Positions 42,584-52,966 are shown, numbered from the stretch's first letter. The stretch: 64,000 bases of DNA from Acinetobacter schindleri CIP 107287 (GCF_000368625.1 NZ_KB849576.1:915297-979296), one strand, 5' to 3'. Made by a program: numbers and translations. Notes: generated by a model from the letters alone, not told the origin.

Positions 42584-43477
42584 TTATTTACTTAAAATCT
42601 CATGCAATATATTGCGTAACCATTGATGACTGGTTTTATGATGACAGGACATGTGCCAATACTGCTTCACAGAATAGGTCGGGAATGCAATCGGCGCATT
42701 AAAAATCTTGAGATTGCCACGCGATAGTAATACTTCACTCAAATAATAAGGCACAGTCGCAATTGCATCGGTTTCCTGCACCACCAGTCCTACGCCTAAA
42801 TAGCTTGGCAAGCGCATCAGAATGTCTCGCTTGAGTTCTAGATTCAGCAATTCGTTTTCAATATGGTAATGTCCCATCCCGGCATCAATATCAATATGCG
42901 TTTCACGCAAATACTCTTCAATAGTCAGGCTGTCGCCAACCAGCCGTGGATGGTCTTTGGCTGCAATCACCACATAATACTGTTCAAACAATTTCTGCTG
43001 ATAGAAACCATTTTCCAGATTCGGCAAAAAACCTAAAGCCAGATCAATTTCTCCATTGGCCATTTGATAGCTGGTTTCTGAAGTAATTGGACGCACATTC
43101 AGACGAATATGCGAAGCGTGCTGTTTTAAATATTGTGAAATTTTTGGCAACAGGACCAGATGCGATACATCGGTCATTGCCAAGGTAAAGCGTTGCTGAG
43201 AGGTGGTCTGATCGAAATCAATAGTAAAATTATTGATGGTTTCGACTTTACTCAGCGCTTCACTGACCAAAGGAAATAGCTGCTTTGACAGATCCGTCGG
43301 CAGCATTTCATTGCCAATACGCAAAAATAAAGGATCATTATAATGCTGACGGATTTTATTGAGCAGATTACTCACCGTCGGTTGGCTCATATCCAGATAA
43401 TCGGCTGCATGGGAGACGTTCTTAAATTTGTAGACATAATAAAAGATGCTGAGCAATTTACAGTCAAGTTCAAACAC
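42584..43477 (-). CDS. LysR-family transcriptional regulator
   Basis: A 297-residue protein with the N-terminal winged helix (Ala-Ala-Asp-Tyr-Leu-Asp-Met-Ser-Gln-Pro-Thr-Val-Ser) and a substrate-binding domain from about residue 90. It belongs to the NodD/PcpR-like branch by its opening Leu-Leu-Ser-Ile-Phe-Tyr-Tyr-Val. Its terminator separates it from the guanidine genes. Whether it controls them or a gene elsewhere cannot be judged. Confidence 0.85.
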   Translation of the reverse strand: MFELDCKLLSIFYYVYKFKNVSHAADYLDMSQPTVSNLLNKIRQHYNDPLFLRIGNEMLPTDLSKQLFPLVSEALSKVETINNFTIDFDQTTSQQRFTLAMTDVSHLVLLPKISQYLKQHASHIRLNVRPITSETSYQMANGEIDLALGFLPNLENGFYQQKLFEQYYVVIAAKDHPRLVGDSLTIEEYLRETHIDIDAGMGHYHIENELLNLELKRDILMRLPSYLGVGLVVQETDAIATVPYYLSEVLLSRGNLKIFNAPIAFPTYSVKQYWHMSCHHKTSHQWLRNILHEILSK

Positions 43478-43758
43478 AGAAACACATTTCCTTCAATTTT
43501 TTAATCATTTTGGTGGATCTATCATCCGCGCAATTTGATCTAGTGCCAATGTCCAAATATAACACTTTGTGACTATCTGTATGATCATTCAGGATGTGTT
43601 TTGCAATAAAAATACTGTTTACCCGATCTGTAACTCTGTCAAATACCACTTCATGTAAAATGGATAACCCTTATCTTTTATTTCAGCTGAAACACTTAAG
43701 TCGCATGTTATATACTCAGCCGCACAGAATAGACTGTGGAAATTAAGGGAAAAGTGTC

Positions 43759-44469
43759 ATGTTTCAGAACAAAAAATTGGTATGTTTTGACCTAGATGGC
43801 ACCCTGATTGATTCAGTCGGTATCTGGAACCAAGTTGATGCAGCTCTGATTCATGAACTTTCCGGTATAAAAGCCAATTTAAAATTGATCCAGCAGCAGC
43901 GGGATCTACAGTTGACAGCCTTTCGACATTTGCCTGATCCTTATCTGGAATATTGTGGTTATTTAAAAGAACTATACGGTTTTGAACTAAAAAAAGAAGA
44001 CGTTAAAAACCGCCGTTACAGTATTTCACGACATTTTCTGGATCATGTGGTCGAATTAAAACCTCAGGCGGAACTTATAATCCAGGCCCTGAAAAAGCAA
44101 GAGATTCCACTGGCCTTAACCACAACCACCAGTTTATTCAATGTGCAGCGTTATCAGGACAATAATCAAAATATTAACGCTAAAATCAGCTTTGATGATG
44201 ATTTTGCCTTAATCCTCACCCGCGAAAATGTCCAGAACATCAAGCCACATCCAGAAATTTATCTGAATGTTCTTGAGCATTTTAAAATTGAAGCCAAAGA
44301 TTGCCTGATTATTGAAGATTCTTTAATTGGTGTAGAAGCTGCGAATAATGCAGGAATAGAGGTAGTGGCAATTTATGATCAGTATTCTGCTCATGAAATC
44401 GAGCTGATTAAAGCTAGAGCAAATTATTTTGTGCAGGATTTTACCGAATTATTAAGGCATATTGCTTAA
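43759..44469 (+). CDS. HAD-family phosphatase (beta-phosphoglucomutase-like)
   Basis: A 236-residue HAD hydrolase. The nucleophile motif is Phe-Asp-Leu-Asp-Gly-Thr-Leu-Ile-Asp-Ser, a cap domain follows at about residues 20-90, then Thr-Thr-Thr (motif II), Lys-Pro-His-Pro-Glu-Ile (motif III) and Ile-Glu-Asp-Ser (motif IV). Substrate unknown; probably a sugar phosphate. AAGGGAAAAG precedes the start. Monocistronic. Confidence 0.85.
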   Translation: MFQNKKLVCFDLDGTLIDSVGIWNQVDAALIHELSGIKANLKLIQQQRDLQLTAFRHLPDPYLEYCGYLKELYGFELKKEDVKNRRYSISRHFLDHVVELKPQAELIIQALKKQEIPLALTTTTSLFNVQRYQDNNQNINAKISFDDDFALILTRENVQNIKPHPEIYLNVLEHFKIEAKDCLIIEDSLIGVEAANNAGIEVVAIYDQYSAHEIELIKARANYFVQDFTELLRHIA

Positions 44470-44483
44470 ATATCTATATAAAT

Positions 44484-44516
44484 AAATGTCATGAATAATT
44501 CCGTTTCATGACATTT
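44484..44516. terminator. Hairpin between converging HAD and lipoprotein genes
   Basis: Perfect 11-bp stem AAATGTCATGA / TCATGACATTT with an 11-base loop, followed by TATATTG. Weak U-tract, but placed where both genes end. Confidence 0.6.
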
Positions 44517-44550
44517 ATATTGTTATTTCTAAATGGATTAGATTAGAGCA

Positions 44551-44901
44551 TTATTTGGCTTTTTTGTAGACTGAACCTGACCCTACAAGGTTGCCAGTTT
44601 TCTCATCAATTACAAAATCGACTATTCCCGCCCCTGCATTCAACTGAAGCATGCCATTTTCATTCACAGCCGCGGGCATCGGGTTCTTTTTCTCTGTTTT
44701 ACCGGTTTCCTTATCTTTGATGGTATTGGTAATCAGATAATTTTCACCATTTTTAGCAATTACCAGGATATTTTCAAGTTTTGGATTTTCCAGAGTGTTC
44801 TTCCAGTTGCCCTGATAATCTGGAGCTGGCGCTTCAGTGGTGTTACAAGCAGTTAACAGCAATAATAAGGAGATTCCTGAAAAATATTTAAGATATTTCA
44901 A
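44551..44901 (-). CDS. Small lipoprotein of unknown function
   Basis: A 116-residue lipoprotein (Leu-Leu-Thr-Ala-Cys at about residue 19). The mature part (Gly-Asn-Trp-Lys-Asn ... Val-Gly-Ser-Gly-Ser-Val-Tyr) is rich in beta-strand patterns and resembles short lipocalin-like or META-like periplasmic domains. No specific family recognised. Monocistronic. Confidence 0.7.
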   Translation of the reverse strand: MKYLKYFSGISLLLLLTACNTTEAPAPDYQGNWKNTLENPKLENILVIAKNGENYLITNTIKDKETGKTEKKNPMPAAVNENGMLQLNAGAGIVDFVIDEKTGNLVGSGSVYKKAK

Positions 44902-45211
44902 ACCTAAGACCTTGAATGTTACGACGCCGCCATTATAAAAAGAACTTTCCTAAAGTTTAGCGAGTTGTTGTAGACAAAGCGTTTCAGCCGTACCAAGTCT
45001 GTTTTGCATGAGTGTTTTTTTGAAAATAATTCTTCATATTTTATCCATAAAATATGATGTATTACTTAATTATTCTAATGAATCAAATATTTTAAAATAC
45101 TTCAGTTTGATAAGGTATTGGCATTTTTTAAGCTTATTTGGAATTAATATCCCTAGATTCAATACAATCTACAACCAAGTTGATATGTATAAGAAGCTCA
45201 GATAAAAAAAT
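44902..45211. other. AT-rich intergenic region
   Basis: About 310 bases with only a low-complexity Ile/Leu/Asn-rich plus-strand frame, without a ribosome-binding site, which I do not accept as a gene. It holds the lipoprotein promoter. Confidence 0.5.
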
Positions 45212-45240
45212 CCTCAATAACCCATCTAAAGTTATTGAGG
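45212..45240 (-). terminator. Terminator of the desaturase operon
   Basis: Perfect 10-bp stem CCTCAATAAC / GTTATTGAGG with a 9-base loop, followed on the minus strand by ATTTTTTT. Confidence 0.9.
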
Positions 45241-45291
45241 AGTACCAAACTGGTTAAGAAACATCAATATAATGCTGTTAAAGAAAAGTGA

Positions 45292-46455
45292 TTAAAAGAA
45301 CTTGGCTTTTACAGCATTCAATATAGATTTTGCGCTTTGCACTTTTTCTGCAATTTGTGCATGCCATTCGTTTGGTACAGAGCATTTTGCAACGCGAACC
45401 CAAACGGTCGAAAACTGCTTCATAAAACTGGCTTCGTTATAGTGGATACCATATTCAGCACATAATGCTTTGATTTTTGGTGCCACTTCTGAATAACGGT
45501 TCGCTGGCATGTCCGGGAATAAATGGTGCTCAATCTGATGGCTCAAGTTACCACTTAGAATATGTAGCCATTCGGTACCACTGAAATTACTCGAACCGCG
45601 GATCTGACGCAGATACCATTCCGCACGGGATTCATTTTCCGTATTGTCCATTTCAAAAGTTTCAGCATCTTCCGTGAAATGACCGTTAAAGATCACAGCG
45701 GAAGCCCACAGACTACGAATCACATTGGCCACTGCATTGCCAGTAAATACTGGAATGGCATTTGGGCTGGCAATAATCGGGAAGAATACATAATCTTTCA
45801 GTACCTGACGGCACATCTTTTTACGTAGTGGCGCTGCTTCATCCCAAACCTGTTTCCAGGTTTTGGTTTTATAGGCAATGACATCTTCCAGATGCAGGCG
45901 CTGTAGACCCACGTACCATTCGAAGAACACCATCAACTGAATTGTTAGTGGAATATTAAACAGAAAACGGGGTTCCCATTTTTGCGATTCACTGACACGA
46001 ATCAGGCCATAACCCACATCGTGGTCCATGCCGACAATATTGGTATAAGTATGATGAATATAGTTATGGGTGTATTTCCAGTCATCACCGGTGGCAATGG
46101 TATCCCAGTCATAAGTCGAACCATTCAGACTTGGATCATTCATCCAGTCAAACTGGCCATGCATCACGTTATGACCAAGTTCCATATTTTCTACGATTTT
46201 GGAAATACCCAATAAGCCTGTACCGAGTAGCCAGACTGGTGGCAACCAACCGGCCACCATCAGCATGCCCCGAGAAGCAATTTCGCTATAGCGGACAAAA
46301 TTACGGATTTTATAGATGTATTCAGCATCTTTTTCACCTAAATCATCCATCACCTCACGTCGGATCGCATCCACCTTGGCACCAAATTCCTGAATCTGTT
46401 CAGGACTTAAAAATTGGGTCTTACTGTGCCGCTTAAAATCAATTTGCATATTCAT
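45292..46455 (-). CDS. Membrane fatty acid desaturase
   Basis: A 387-residue di-iron desaturase with the three His boxes: His-Asn-Val-Met-His, His-Asn-Tyr-Ile-His-His, and His-Gln-Ile-Glu-His-His near the C-terminus. Hydrophobic segments lie between them. It introduces a double bond into an acyl chain (probably acyl-CoA or lipid-bound). The ferredoxin reductase gene 27 bases upstream is its electron donor, the same pairing as DesB-type systems in Pseudomonas. No DesT-like repressor gene is adjacent. Confidence 0.9.
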   Translation of the reverse strand: MNMQIDFKRHSKTQFLSPEQIQEFGAKVDAIRREVMDDLGEKDAEYIYKIRNFVRYSEIASRGMLMVAGWLPPVWLLGTGLLGISKIVENMELGHNVMHGQFDWMNDPSLNGSTYDWDTIATGDDWKYTHNYIHHTYTNIVGMDHDVGYGLIRVSESQKWEPRFLFNIPLTIQLMVFFEWYVGLQRLHLEDVIAYKTKTWKQVWDEAAPLRKKMCRQVLKDYVFFPIIASPNAIPVFTGNAVANVIRSLWASAVIFNGHFTEDAETFEMDNTENESRAEWYLRQIRGSSNFSGTEWLHILSGNLSHQIEHHLFPDMPANRYSEVAPKIKALCAEYGIHYNEASFMKQFSTVWVRVAKCSVPNEWHAQIAEKVQSAKSILNAVKAKFF

Positions 46456-46482
46456 GGGAGTACCTTCTTATTTTTCTAGGGA

Positions 46483-47505
46483 TTAAAGATTAATCACCAC
46501 AGGACTAACGGCCTGGGAGATACACAATTTGATCGGGGTATTGCTCTCGTGATCGATTTCACCAGTCAAAATATTTTTTACTGAGCCACTGACTTTGGTG
46601 CAGGAACAGGTATTACAAATTCCCATTCGGCAACCATGTGCAGGACGCAAACCTGCTTGTTCAGCACTTTCCAGAATGGTAGAACTGGCCTGAAACTCCT
46701 GATGCGATCGCTGGAATTGCACAGGTTGTGCTTTAACTTTTTCATCCACCACGATCTGGAAGTATTCAGAATGGAAACTGGATTTCACGGAAAGCTTTTC
46801 AGCAATACGGTGTGCTGTTTTCATCATGGCCGCTGAACCACAGGCATAAATTTCACGTTGTTCAAAATCAGGCACCAGCTTGTTGAGTAACTGTAGGCTG
46901 AGATGCTGCTTATGCTCCACAGTATTAAAATGATGATATTTCAGATGTGGATGCATCAGTGCCAAGGTTTTGATTTCAGCATGAAACGCATCATCACGGG
47001 TGAAGTAGATCAGATCAATCGGATGCTGAAACTGCACTACGGCTTTTTGCAGCAAGGAGTAAATTGCAGTGATACCGCTGCCTGAGGCCAGCATTAAAAT
47101 GGGTTTAGGGGAATTCAGCAGGGTGAATTCGCCCTGTGGCTGTGAAAGCTCTACCACAGCACCCAGTTGTGAGGAGCTCAAGGCACGGGATACTTTACCC
47201 TGCTGTTTAACAGCGATAATTACATCACCATTTTTTAGCATTGTAACGACAGAATAATGACGCTGATGCAAAATACCATCCAGCCTTAAAGTCACAGCCA
47301 CATTCTGTCCTAGTTGAAATTTTTTAGCCTGAAAGTTGAAATTTGGACGTAACTGGATCTTATAAAAATCATTGCCAATAAGCTGGATGCTGATCACTTC
47401 TGCCTTCACTTTTTTCAATGCCAAAGTTGGATGAACTTTTTCAGCAATGAAATCAATGAAGTCTTCTCGGATCCAGTGAGGCTTGTAGCTTTGCATACTT
47501 GTCAT
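46483..47505 (-). CDS. Ferredoxin-NAD(P)H reductase with C-terminal [2Fe-2S] domain
   Basis: A 340-residue protein: an FAD-binding barrel (Arg-His-Tyr-Ser-Val), an NAD domain (Ser-Gly-Ser-Gly-Ile-Thr, then Ala-Cys-Gly-Ser) and a plant-type ferredoxin domain with Cys-Arg-Met-Gly-Ile-Cys-Asn-Thr-Cys plus a distal Cys. It passes electrons to the desaturase encoded next. The gap of about 316 bases upstream holds the promoter, and I see no clear operator there. Confidence 0.9.
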   Translation of the reverse strand: MTSMQSYKPHWIREDFIDFIAEKVHPTLALKKVKAEVISIQLIGNDFYKIQLRPNFNFQAKKFQLGQNVAVTLRLDGILHQRHYSVVTMLKNGDVIIAVKQQGKVSRALSSSQLGAVVELSQPQGEFTLLNSPKPILMLASGSGITAIYSLLQKAVVQFQHPIDLIYFTRDDAFHAEIKTLALMHPHLKYHHFNTVEHKQHLSLQLLNKLVPDFEQREIYACGSAAMMKTAHRIAEKLSVKSSFHSEYFQIVVDEKVKAQPVQFQRSHQEFQASSTILESAEQAGLRPAHGCRMGICNTCSCTKVSGSVKNILTGEIDHESNTPIKLCISQAVSPVVINL

Positions 47506-47766
47506 TTTTATTACCTCATACAGAAACAGAATTAATGTACATCTGTCTATTTATTATGCATTCAGAATATAGGCTTTTATAATTCGTTCCATGTCAATTC
47601 GGGTCAAATCATGTTTCTGTCGGTAGAATTCCTGTTTTTTGTCGGACAAAATGATGTACTTTGATTAAAGTTAGTTTTCGGCATGTAAATCGGAAAGACA
47701 TTTCATGCCAGTTCGCCTATATGGATTGACTATTTTTCTATCAGCTTTATGGCTATAAATATGCAA

Positions 47767-47796
47767 AAGGCTGACCACATTTCTGTAGTCAGCCTT
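47767..47796 (-). terminator. Terminator of the acyl-CoA ligase gene
   Basis: Perfect 9-bp stem AAGGCTGAC / GTCAGCCTT with a 12-base loop, followed on the minus strand by TTGCATATTT. Confidence 0.65.
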
Positions 47797-47821
47797 GTTA
47801 TTTTGGCAGAGTTTATAGGTA

Positions 47822-49477
47822 TTATTCTACAGCTGGGCTGAGCTCTGTTTGCTGATCCAGCAATACTGTTCTGAACTTTTCACGCAAGTCTTTTTTCAGC
47901 ATCTTGCCAGTACCACTCAGTGGAATTGCATCGACAAAAATTACTTTGTCTGGCACCTGCCATTTCGCCACTTTGTCAGCAAAATAATCCAGCAGTTCTG
48001 GCTCGGTGAGCTGACTGTCAGGTTTTTTAATCGCAATCAGGATTGGGCGCTCATCCCATTTCGGATGCTGTGCAGCAATGACAGCTGACATGGCTATTTG
48101 TGGATGACCCATGGCCAGATTTTCCAGTTCCACCGAGGAGATCCATTCTCCGCCCGATTTGATCAGATCCTTGGCACGGTCGCTGATTTTCATAAAGCCA
48201 TCTTCATTCAAGGTGGCAATATCCCCCGTATCAAACCAGCCATCAGCAGTTAAAGAAGATTCTTCCTTGCCAAAATAGTTATTGATGATCCAATGACCAC
48301 GAATCTGTAGATTGCCTGTGGTTTCACCATCGCGAGTAATTTCATTCGATCCATTTTCTTCATCAGTCAAGCGCAAGTCGACGCCAAATGGTGGACGACC
48401 TTGAGAAAGACGAATTTCTAAACGCTCTTCTTCACTCAAATCCAGATGCTTGGCTTTAATCTGATTGGCTGCGCCAAGTGGACTGGTTTCCGTCATACCC
48501 CAGGCATGGATGGTTTCACAATCAAACTGTTCTTTAAATACTTTTAGCATTGAAGGCGGACATGCCGAACCGCCGACGACATTGCGTTTTAAGCTTTCTA
48601 ACTTGGAACCCGACTGTTGTGCTGCTGCAATCAAGCCTTGCCAGATCGTTGGTACACCTAGAGCAACTGATACTTTATAGCTGTCAATTAAATTGACCAG
48701 ACTCGCGCCATCCAGCCCTGGGCCTGGCAATATCAAAGTACAGCCGACCATCGCTGCTGCATACGGTGTCCCCCAGGCATTGACATGGAACATCGGTACT
48801 ACAGGCAGCATGATATCTCGTGCGGATACATTCAGTGAATCCGGCAAACTGATCGCAAAACTATGTAATGTCGTTGAACGGTGACTATATAAAACACCTT
48901 TTGGATGACCTGTAGTTCCAGAGGTATAACACAGTGAGCTTGCTGCATTTTCATTGAGTACAGGCCAATCAAAATCATCAGATTGATCGGCAATCAGCTC
49001 ATCATAGAATTTCACATCTGGAAGAGCTTCAAGGATGGCCTCATCTTTTGCATCCAGACAGATAAAGTGGTCTATCTTGCTTAGCATCGGTTTGACGGCT
49101 TTAATTAATGGTACAAAGGTTTTATCAAACAGGATTACACGGTCTGATGCATCATTAATAATAAATACCAACTGTTCCGGGAATAAACGCGGATTAATTG
49201 TGTGGCAAACAAAGCCACTTCCAGAAATGGCATACCAGGATTCCAGATGACGATGGTTATTCCATGCAATGGTCGCGACACGGTCGCCATGTTGCAGTCC
49301 CAGCTGATTCAGCACATTGGCGAAACGTTTGGCATTGCTACGAATTTCGCCCCAGGTCGTATGGGTCATGCTGAGATCAGTATTTTTTGAAATCACCGCA
49401 GTATCTGCATGATAGCGTCCTGCATGTTCAATCATGCTGCTGATCAGTAAGGGCTGAAACATCATATTTCCAAGCAT
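47822..49477 (-). CDS. Fatty acid-CoA ligase (AMP-dependent synthetase, AlkK-like)
   Basis: A 551-residue adenylate-forming enzyme with the P-loop [25 protein letters not shown] and the C-terminal lysine region Pro-Leu-Ser-Gly-Thr-Gly-Lys. It most resembles AlkK-type medium-chain acyl-CoA ligases. It activates fatty acids with CoA and ATP. An AAGGAG site precedes the ATG at 49477. Monocistronic. Confidence 0.88.
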   Translation of the reverse strand: MLGNMMFQPLLISSMIEHAGRYHADTAVISKNTDLSMTHTTWGEIRSNAKRFANVLNQLGLQHGDRVATIAWNNHRHLESWYAISGSGFVCHTINPRLFPEQLVFIINDASDRVILFDKTFVPLIKAVKPMLSKIDHFICLDAKDEAILEALPDVKFYDELIADQSDDFDWPVLNENAASSLCYTSGTTGHPKGVLYSHRSTTLHSFAISLPDSLNVSARDIMLPVVPMFHVNAWGTPYAAAMVGCTLILPGPGLDGASLVNLIDSYKVSVALGVPTIWQGLIAAAQQSGSKLESLKRNVVGGSACPPSMLKVFKEQFDCETIHAWGMTETSPLGAANQIKAKHLDLSEEERLEIRLSQGRPPFGVDLRLTDEENGSNEITRDGETTGNLQIRGHWIINNYFGKEESSLTADGWFDTGDIATLNEDGFMKISDRAKDLIKSGGEWISSVELENLAMGHPQIAMSAVIAAQHPKWDERPILIAIKKPDSQLTEPELLDYFADKVAKWQVPDKVIFVDAIPLSGTGKMLKKDLREKFRTVLLDQQTELSPAVE

Positions 49478-49704
49478 GTTGTGCTCCTTTATCCTTGTTA
49501 TACGTCCATATTGTTGTCGAGATTTTTAAATATTTTTATTTAAGCATGATGCGCAGATTAGCAGACACTGCAAAATAAACGCATCACTTGCTTGAATCTA
49601 GCAAGGAAAAATATGAAAGCAAGTAGCAAAATGTGACAAAAACTACGGCGTCTATGAAAGTATCAAAAACTATCATTTTTTATAATGGAATAATTATATG
49701 AGTA

Positions 49705-49732
49705 AAAATCCCAGTCATTAAACCGGGATTTT
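49705..49732 (-). terminator. Terminator of the small membrane protein gene
   Basis: Stem AAAATCCC / GGGATTTT with a 12-base interior, right after the stop codon. The same arm sequence is used at 42524. Confidence 0.85.
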
Positions 49733-49735
49733 TTA

Positions 49736-49903
49736 TTATTTGAGTCCTGAGAAGAACAGGTTATCAGCGTTGACCACTAAAACCACCCCCAGACAAAACA
49801 ACCCTGCATAAATAGCGAACCAAATAATCATCTTTTTGAAAGCTTCATCAGAAATACTGCTGTCTGCATATTTCGGTGCTTTTTTCTGTTCGTCTGGAGT
49901 CAT
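49736..49903 (-). CDS. Small single-pass membrane protein (55 aa)
   Basis: A 55-residue protein: a charged N-terminal part (Thr-Pro-Asp-Glu-Gln-Lys-Lys), then one transmembrane helix (Met-Ile-Ile-Trp-Phe-Ala ... Gly-Val-Val-Leu-Val-Val), then a short tail. The ribosome-binding site AGGTGAG lies just upstream and a terminator follows directly, which argues that it is a real gene. Function unknown. Confidence 0.7.
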   Translation of the reverse strand: MTPDEQKKAPKYADSSISDEAFKKMIIWFAIYAGLFCLGVVLVVNADNLFFSGLK

Positions 49904-50088
49904 ATGCTCACCTGTCGCTGGATTTAGGGACTATCCTTATTTTCAGCCCGATTGCAAAAAATGAGTAGATACAAATACTGCCTAAAAAAATATAACAGAT
50001 AAATCATAACTGCCCTAACTGTTATATTTAACCTGACTAAATATGCTATATATGCAGATAAAATTCCATTTTTTATTTTTCTTAATGT

Positions 50089-51501
50089 ATGTATAAATTT
50101 GAAAAACTCGCACTCAGTATTCGCCATATGATTGAAGATGGCATCTGGAAAGCCCATAACAAACTCCCTTCATTGCGTGAGCAGTCCGAACTTTCCGGTT
50201 ATAGCCTGATGACAGTGTTAAATGCCTATCAGGAACTCGAGGCACAAGGCTGGCTGTACGCCAAAGATAAATCCGGTTATTACATTGCTGAACGTGCTGA
50301 TCTTGCAATAACTTCCACTAAAGAAACATTAGCAACTCACGAGAAAATACAGATAAATTCGGTAGTCTTTAACTATCTCAAAGATACCCAAGCAGCAGAT
50401 ATGATCCCGTTGGGATCGGCATTCCCCAATCCGGAACTGCTATTTAATAGCAAATTTATGCAGTTATTATCCCAGCATTCCAAACGTAAAAACAGCTATC
50501 TGAATCATCCAAATATGCCGCCGGGTAATCTGGAGCTGCGCCAGATCATTGCCGGACGTTATCAATTACAAGGTATACCATGCCATTCAGATGACATTGT
50601 CATTACATCCGGTGCACTAGATGCTCTAAATTTGTCTTTACAGGCACTCACCCAACCGGGTGATTATATTCTTTTGCAGGAAACCGTATTTTATGGGGCC
50701 TGGCAGGCTGCTGAAAGACTGGGACTAAATGTCATTACTCTTCCTGATGATCTTGAACGTGGTTTTGATCTGAAAGCTTTTGAAAAAGTCCTGAAACAAT
50801 ATCCGATCAAAGTCTGCTGGCTGATGTTGAACGCACAGAACCCGATTGGCTATACAGTTTCTACAGAAATCAAAGAAAATATTGCACAGTGCTTAGCTCA
50901 GTATCAGGTGCATCTGATTGAAGATGACGTTTATCAGGAACTGAACTTTGGCAAGGAAAAACCAGTTCCAGTGAAATATTTCGACCAGCACAATCTGGTA
51001 CTACACTGTGGTTCATTTTCTAAAACGCTAGGCATGGGTGCACGGGTCGGCTGGGTCTTTGCAGGCCCATATTCCAATGCCATTCAACATCTACAGTTGA
51101 TGAGTACTCTGAGTGTGAGTCCGCTTTTACAGAATACATTGGTAGATTTTGTTGCGCATCATCATTATGAAAAGCATTTGCGTAGTTTGCGCCGTCATTT
51201 AAATCAGAACAAAAAACGTTTTTATCAGGAACTCAAAGCCAGATTACCTGAAGACTGTAAGATTCACTATTATCCAACGGGCTACTTTTTATGGATAGAG
51301 CTGCCTGAAGATATGGATTCGCAGCAGCTCTATACAGATTTGCTTGAACAGAAGATTTCCATTGCACCGAGTCTGCTGTTCAGGCCTAAACATGCAGCGC
51401 AAAACTTTATTCGATTAAATTGTTCTTTTGAATGGACAGATGAACTTGCTCAAGCTGTAGAACAGATCATCGATCAAATTGAACACAATAAAAAAGCGTG
51501 A
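50089..51501 (+). CDS. MocR-type GntR/aminotransferase regulator
   Basis: A 470-residue protein: an N-terminal GntR winged helix (Leu-Pro-Ser-Leu-Arg-Glu) of about 70 residues, then an aminotransferase class I fold with the PLP-lysine region Ser-Phe-Ser-Lys-Thr-Leu. Such MocR proteins sense pyridoxal phosphate or an amino compound. Target genes unknown. It is transcribed away from the small membrane protein gene. Confidence 0.9.
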   Translation: MYKFEKLALSIRHMIEDGIWKAHNKLPSLREQSELSGYSLMTVLNAYQELEAQGWLYAKDKSGYYIAERADLAITSTKETLATHEKIQINSVVFNYLKDTQAADMIPLGSAFPNPELLFNSKFMQLLSQHSKRKNSYLNHPNMPPGNLELRQIIAGRYQLQGIPCHSDDIVITSGALDALNLSLQALTQPGDYILLQETVFYGAWQAAERLGLNVITLPDDLERGFDLKAFEKVLKQYPIKVCWLMLNAQNPIGYTVSTEIKENIAQCLAQYQVHLIEDDVYQELNFGKEKPVPVKYFDQHNLVLHCGSFSKTLGMGARVGWVFAGPYSNAIQHLQLMSTLSVSPLLQNTLVDFVAHHHYEKHLRSLRRHLNQNKKRFYQELKARLPEDCKIHYYPTGYFLWIELPEDMDSQQLYTDLLEQKISIAPSLLFRPKHAAQNFIRLNCSFEWTDELAQAVEQIIDQIEHNKKA

Positions 51502-51518
51502 ACTGGCTTCACGCTTTT
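51492..51518. terminator. Terminator between MocR gene and porin gene
   Basis: Perfect 11-bp stem AAAAGCGTGAA / TTCACGCTTTT around CTGGC, overlapping the MocR stop codon; serves both converging genes. Confidence 0.88.
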
Positions 51519-51539
51519 CAAAATATAATCTGAGACGTA

Positions 51540-52868
51540 TTAAAAGCTATAGATCGCCACGGCGTTAATCCGGTTATCTTCACCTTTATTACTGCCATTC
51601 GTGGCTGCACCTAATGCCTCACGTTCACCATAGACATATTCCAGACCGAAACTTAAAGGCTTGGTTGGGCTATAGAACACGTTAGCCCATGCCTGCCAAA
51701 GGTCCTTGTTAATTGCTGTTGGATTCGTGGTAGCAGTAACATATCCATTATCTTGCTCGAAATTCATATAACCATAGCCCAAGGTACCGCGCAATTTGTC
51801 ATTAAACTGCTGGGTTAAACCGACAGTAATCGAGTCGAACTCACTCTGTAAAAGATCCCCGTTCGTCGCTCTGATTACACCAGGATTAGCATAAGACACA
51901 AAGCTGCTATCCCCTTTGACATGATAATAGTCGGCTTTTAAAGTAGTACCGGGTACGACTTCATATTTTGCACCAAGCCCTACACCCCATGCCATTTTTT
52001 CATCTTCATTTACACGCTTTTCATTCCCCATGGCACGGACACTGACGGAAAGATTATCAGCAAACTTATGATTTAGACGTGCTATCAAAGCCGGTAGACG
52101 CTGTTTAATACCAGTAATGGTGCCATCTTTTGGATCTTCTACTGCAAGGACCAGATTGGTAGCAGGACTAAAGGTACTGGTATGACGAACCTGAGGCGTA
52201 CGCTTTACTGCACCACCTGCATAAGCCAAAGCATCGACAGTTTCTGGCATATAATCTGGTACAGCAAAGTTTGACCAGGTCTGACCAATCAGCCAGTTGG
52301 CATAACTCATATAAGCATGACGGATACGTAAATTATCAAGACCTGCACCACCAAGGAAATCTACTTCAACTTTAGCACTCAGGGCTTTGTCCTCAGCACC
52401 TACAAGGGCTTTAAAGTCCATCCCTAAACGGGTTGCAGAAAGTGTTGATTTGAATTCATCACTACGCTCGCCTACACCTTCAAGTGGAACAGCATTAATC
52501 TGGTTGTACATACGTGTAGCTGCACCACCTTCAGCCTGATAAGAGGCATCGGCACGGACATTCCCGTAAAGATTGAATTCAGCACCACTAGTAAGTTTCA
52601 TGACCGGTTTGGCTGCTGGTGCTATAACTGCCGGTGTTGTTGCCTGTGCTGTATATGTAACTTGTCGAAACTGCTGCTGTTCAATCATGGCACGCAAGGC
52701 TTTAACTTCTTGACGTAACTGCTCAATTTCATCCTGACTGGATTGAGCTGTGCTTTGCGCTATAGCTGACAGGCTGATACCGCCTATACTTATTGCCATC
52801 ATGCTCATTAAAACTTTTCGTTTAAAAGTTGAATTGTTGATTGATTGTTGATTAGTGAATTGCGACAT
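51540..52868 (-). CDS. benP: DcaP-type outer-membrane porin, aromatic region
   Basis: About 442 residues. A signal peptide is followed by a short coiled coil (Glu-Ile-Glu-Gln-Leu-Arg-Gln-Glu-Val) and then a beta-barrel ending in Phe, as in trimeric DcaP porins of Acinetobacter. It probably passes benzoate or related aromatic acids. It follows the benK-like gene on the same strand. The start at 52868 is better spaced from AGG than an ATG at 52874. The symbol is by context and similarity to the A. baylyi ben region. Confidence 0.8.
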   Translation of the reverse strand: MSQFTNQQSINNSTFKRKVLMSMMAISIGGISLSAIAQSTAQSSQDEIEQLRQEVKALRAMIEQQQFRQVTYTAQATTPAVIAPAAKPVMKLTSGAEFNLYGNVRADASYQAEGGAATRMYNQINAVPLEGVGERSDEFKSTLSATRLGMDFKALVGAEDKALSAKVEVDFLGGAGLDNLRIRHAYMSYANWLIGQTWSNFAVPDYMPETVDALAYAGGAVKRTPQVRHTSTFSPATNLVLAVEDPKDGTITGIKQRLPALIARLNHKFADNLSVSVRAMGNEKRVNEDEKMAWGVGLGAKYEVVPGTTLKADYYHVKGDSSFVSYANPGVIRATNGDLLQSEFDSITVGLTQQFNDKLRGTLGYGYMNFEQDNGYVTATTNPTAINKDLWQAWANVFYSPTKPLSFGLEYVYGEREALGAATNGSNKGEDNRINAVAIYSF

Positions 52869-52918
52869 GTTCATCCTAAACTCGCTTTTTTATTGTGCAA
52901 TTTGATTCCAGCAACCGA

Positions 52919-52940
52919 TCACCACCATTTATGATGGTGA
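52919..52940 (-). repeat. Hairpin between benK and porin genes
   Basis: Inverted repeat TCACCACCAT / ATGATGGTGA, nine of ten pairs, loop TT. No T-run follows, so it may stabilise the benK mRNA or partly attenuate. Confidence 0.45.
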
Positions 52941-52966
52941 CCTATTCCATTGAAATATTTACTTTA

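Noticed and set aside
43543..43548. TGGCAC on the minus strand near the LysR gene, a possible -24 element
   Set aside because: No GC at the -12 position with correct spacing.
45008..45205. 65-codon plus-strand frame between the lipoprotein and the desaturase genes
   Set aside because: Low-complexity Ile/Leu/Asn-rich translation in AT-rich DNA, no ribosome-binding site, and it ends just before the desaturase terminator on the other strand.
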